Origin: CAZADA01 sp964636945
Lineage (GTDB): Bacteria; Pseudomonadota; Alphaproteobacteria; Caulobacterales; Maricaulaceae
DNA: 64,000 bases
Direction: 5' to 3'
Assembly: GCA_964636945.1 (NCBI GenBank)
Contig: CAZWVH010000002.1
Location: forward strand, 10,299 to 74,298
The position numbers and the translations under genes are program-made. Shown one piece after another: positions 63,674-64,000 of this stretch (the stretch's first letter is position 1; each line of letters begins with the position of its first letter). The notes beneath the pieces are model-generated. The model did no database searches, was not told the origin of the DNA, and saw nothing but the letters and a program-made list of their open reading frames with translations.

Positions 63674-64000
63674 TTAGGCCGCCGCACCCGCTTGGGCGTC
63701 CAGCGCGTCTTGGCGAATGCGTTGGGTCATGGCGCGAAAGCCATTGGAGCGTTGGGGCGAAAGATGCTCGGCCAAGCCAATGCGGGAAAACACCTCCACC
63801 GGGTCGACACTCAAGATTTCATCCGACCGGCGATTGGAAAACAAGCCAATCAGCACCGCCGCCAAGCCGCGCACGATATGGGCGTCGCTGTCCCCGCGGA
63901 ACACCAACCGGTCGTCGTCGCGTTCGCTGACCAACCAAACTTGGCTCACGCAGCCTTTGACCTTGTTCGTCTCCGAACGGTCTTCCGGCTTTAGCGGCTC
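63674..64000 (-). CDS. sufE: SufE family cysteine desulfurase acceptor, 5' end beyond the window
   Basis: Accepts persulfide from SufS for iron-sulfur cluster assembly. The visible part has GCVSQVWLV with the sulfur-carrying Cys, GDSDAHIVRGLAAVL and LSPQRSNGF, with a normal C-terminus. The frame is open through base 64000, where it still reads like SufE (EPLKPEDRSETNKVKGC), so the gene continues past the edge. About 30 residues are missing. Confidence 0.9.
   Translation of the reverse strand, partial: EPLKPEDRSETNKVKGCVSQVWLVSERDDDRLVFRGDSDAHIVRGLAAVLIGLFSNRRSDEILSVDPVEVFSRIGLAEHLSPQRSNGFRAMTQRIRQDALDAQAGAAA

Noticed and set aside
1..64000. tRNA, rRNA or CRISPR arrays
   Set aside because: I read the intergenic spacers on both strands and saw no tRNA-like TTCGA arm with matching stems, no rRNA-like tract and no regularly spaced direct repeats.

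Overview
The window is a dense chromosomal segment of an alphaproteobacterium. The gene content and order (lptF-lptG / lptD-surA-pdxA-rsmA; fabD-fabG-acpP-fabF-mltG-gmk; rpsF-rpsR-rplI-dnaB-alr; radA-cvpA-purF; HdaA-like protein; bolA/J-domain/cobS/cobT; a DUF6456 protein; SufE) fit the Caulobacterales/Maricaulales/Hyphomonadaceae neighbourhood best. That placement is an inference from gene order and protein character, not from a search. I see almost only housekeeping and envelope genes. I found no tRNA, rRNA, CRISPR array, IS element, integrase of a mobile element or phage gene; the one tyrosine recombinase is XerD-like.

Layout. 1-1682: possible 3' end of an unknown gene, ndk and a P-loop kinase. 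1903-3521 (minus): purN-purM. 3649-8882 (plus): DUF2066 protein, hda, ppk, ppx in tight overlap. 8899-13793: rnd (minus), an exonuclease-like gene and an LMW-phosphatase-like gene (plus), then pepA-holC-I78 inhibitor lipoprotein (minus). 13937-21842 (plus): the LPS-export and outer-membrane block lptF, lptG, lptD, surA, pdxA, rsmA. 21839-27905 (mostly minus): gmk, mltG, fabF, acpP, fabG, fabD, with one plus-strand lipoprotein. 28148-33963 (plus): rpsF, rpsR, rplI, dnaB, alr, mlaE, mlaF. 34071-39195: ialB (minus), then radA, cvpA, purF and an SDR (plus). 39168-44926 (minus): parvulin lipoprotein, mutT, panB, YfgM-like, bamB, der. 45139-48758 (plus): secA and a TorF-like porin. 48773-52630 (minus): accA, xerD, a large unknown exported protein and a 58-residue membrane protein that overlaps it. 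52757-57582 (plus): aroK, aroB, CNNM/CBS protein, FAD oxidoreductase, lipoprotein. 57579-64000: bolA (minus), J-domain protein, an unknown membrane protein, cobS, a 3'-truncated cobT run into a 5'-truncated DnaA-like HTH gene, a DUF6456 gene, and sufE at the right edge (minus).

Functionally the window joins outer-membrane construction (LptD/F/G, SurA, BamB, parvulin lipoprotein, SecA, MlaEF, MltG, Alr), fatty-acid synthesis (AccA, FabD/F/G, AcpP), nucleotide and cofactor synthesis (PurN/M/F, Ndk, Gmk, PdxA, PanB, CobS), replication (DnaB, Hda, HolC, RadA, XerD) and ribosome biogenesis (Der, RsmA, S6/S18/L9). The points that deserve a second look are the cobT/HTH junction near 62566-62590 with a change in base composition after it, the unknown membrane protein lying between the J-domain gene and cobS, the short overlapping gene at 52454-52630, and der, which lacks a normal start codon in frame.
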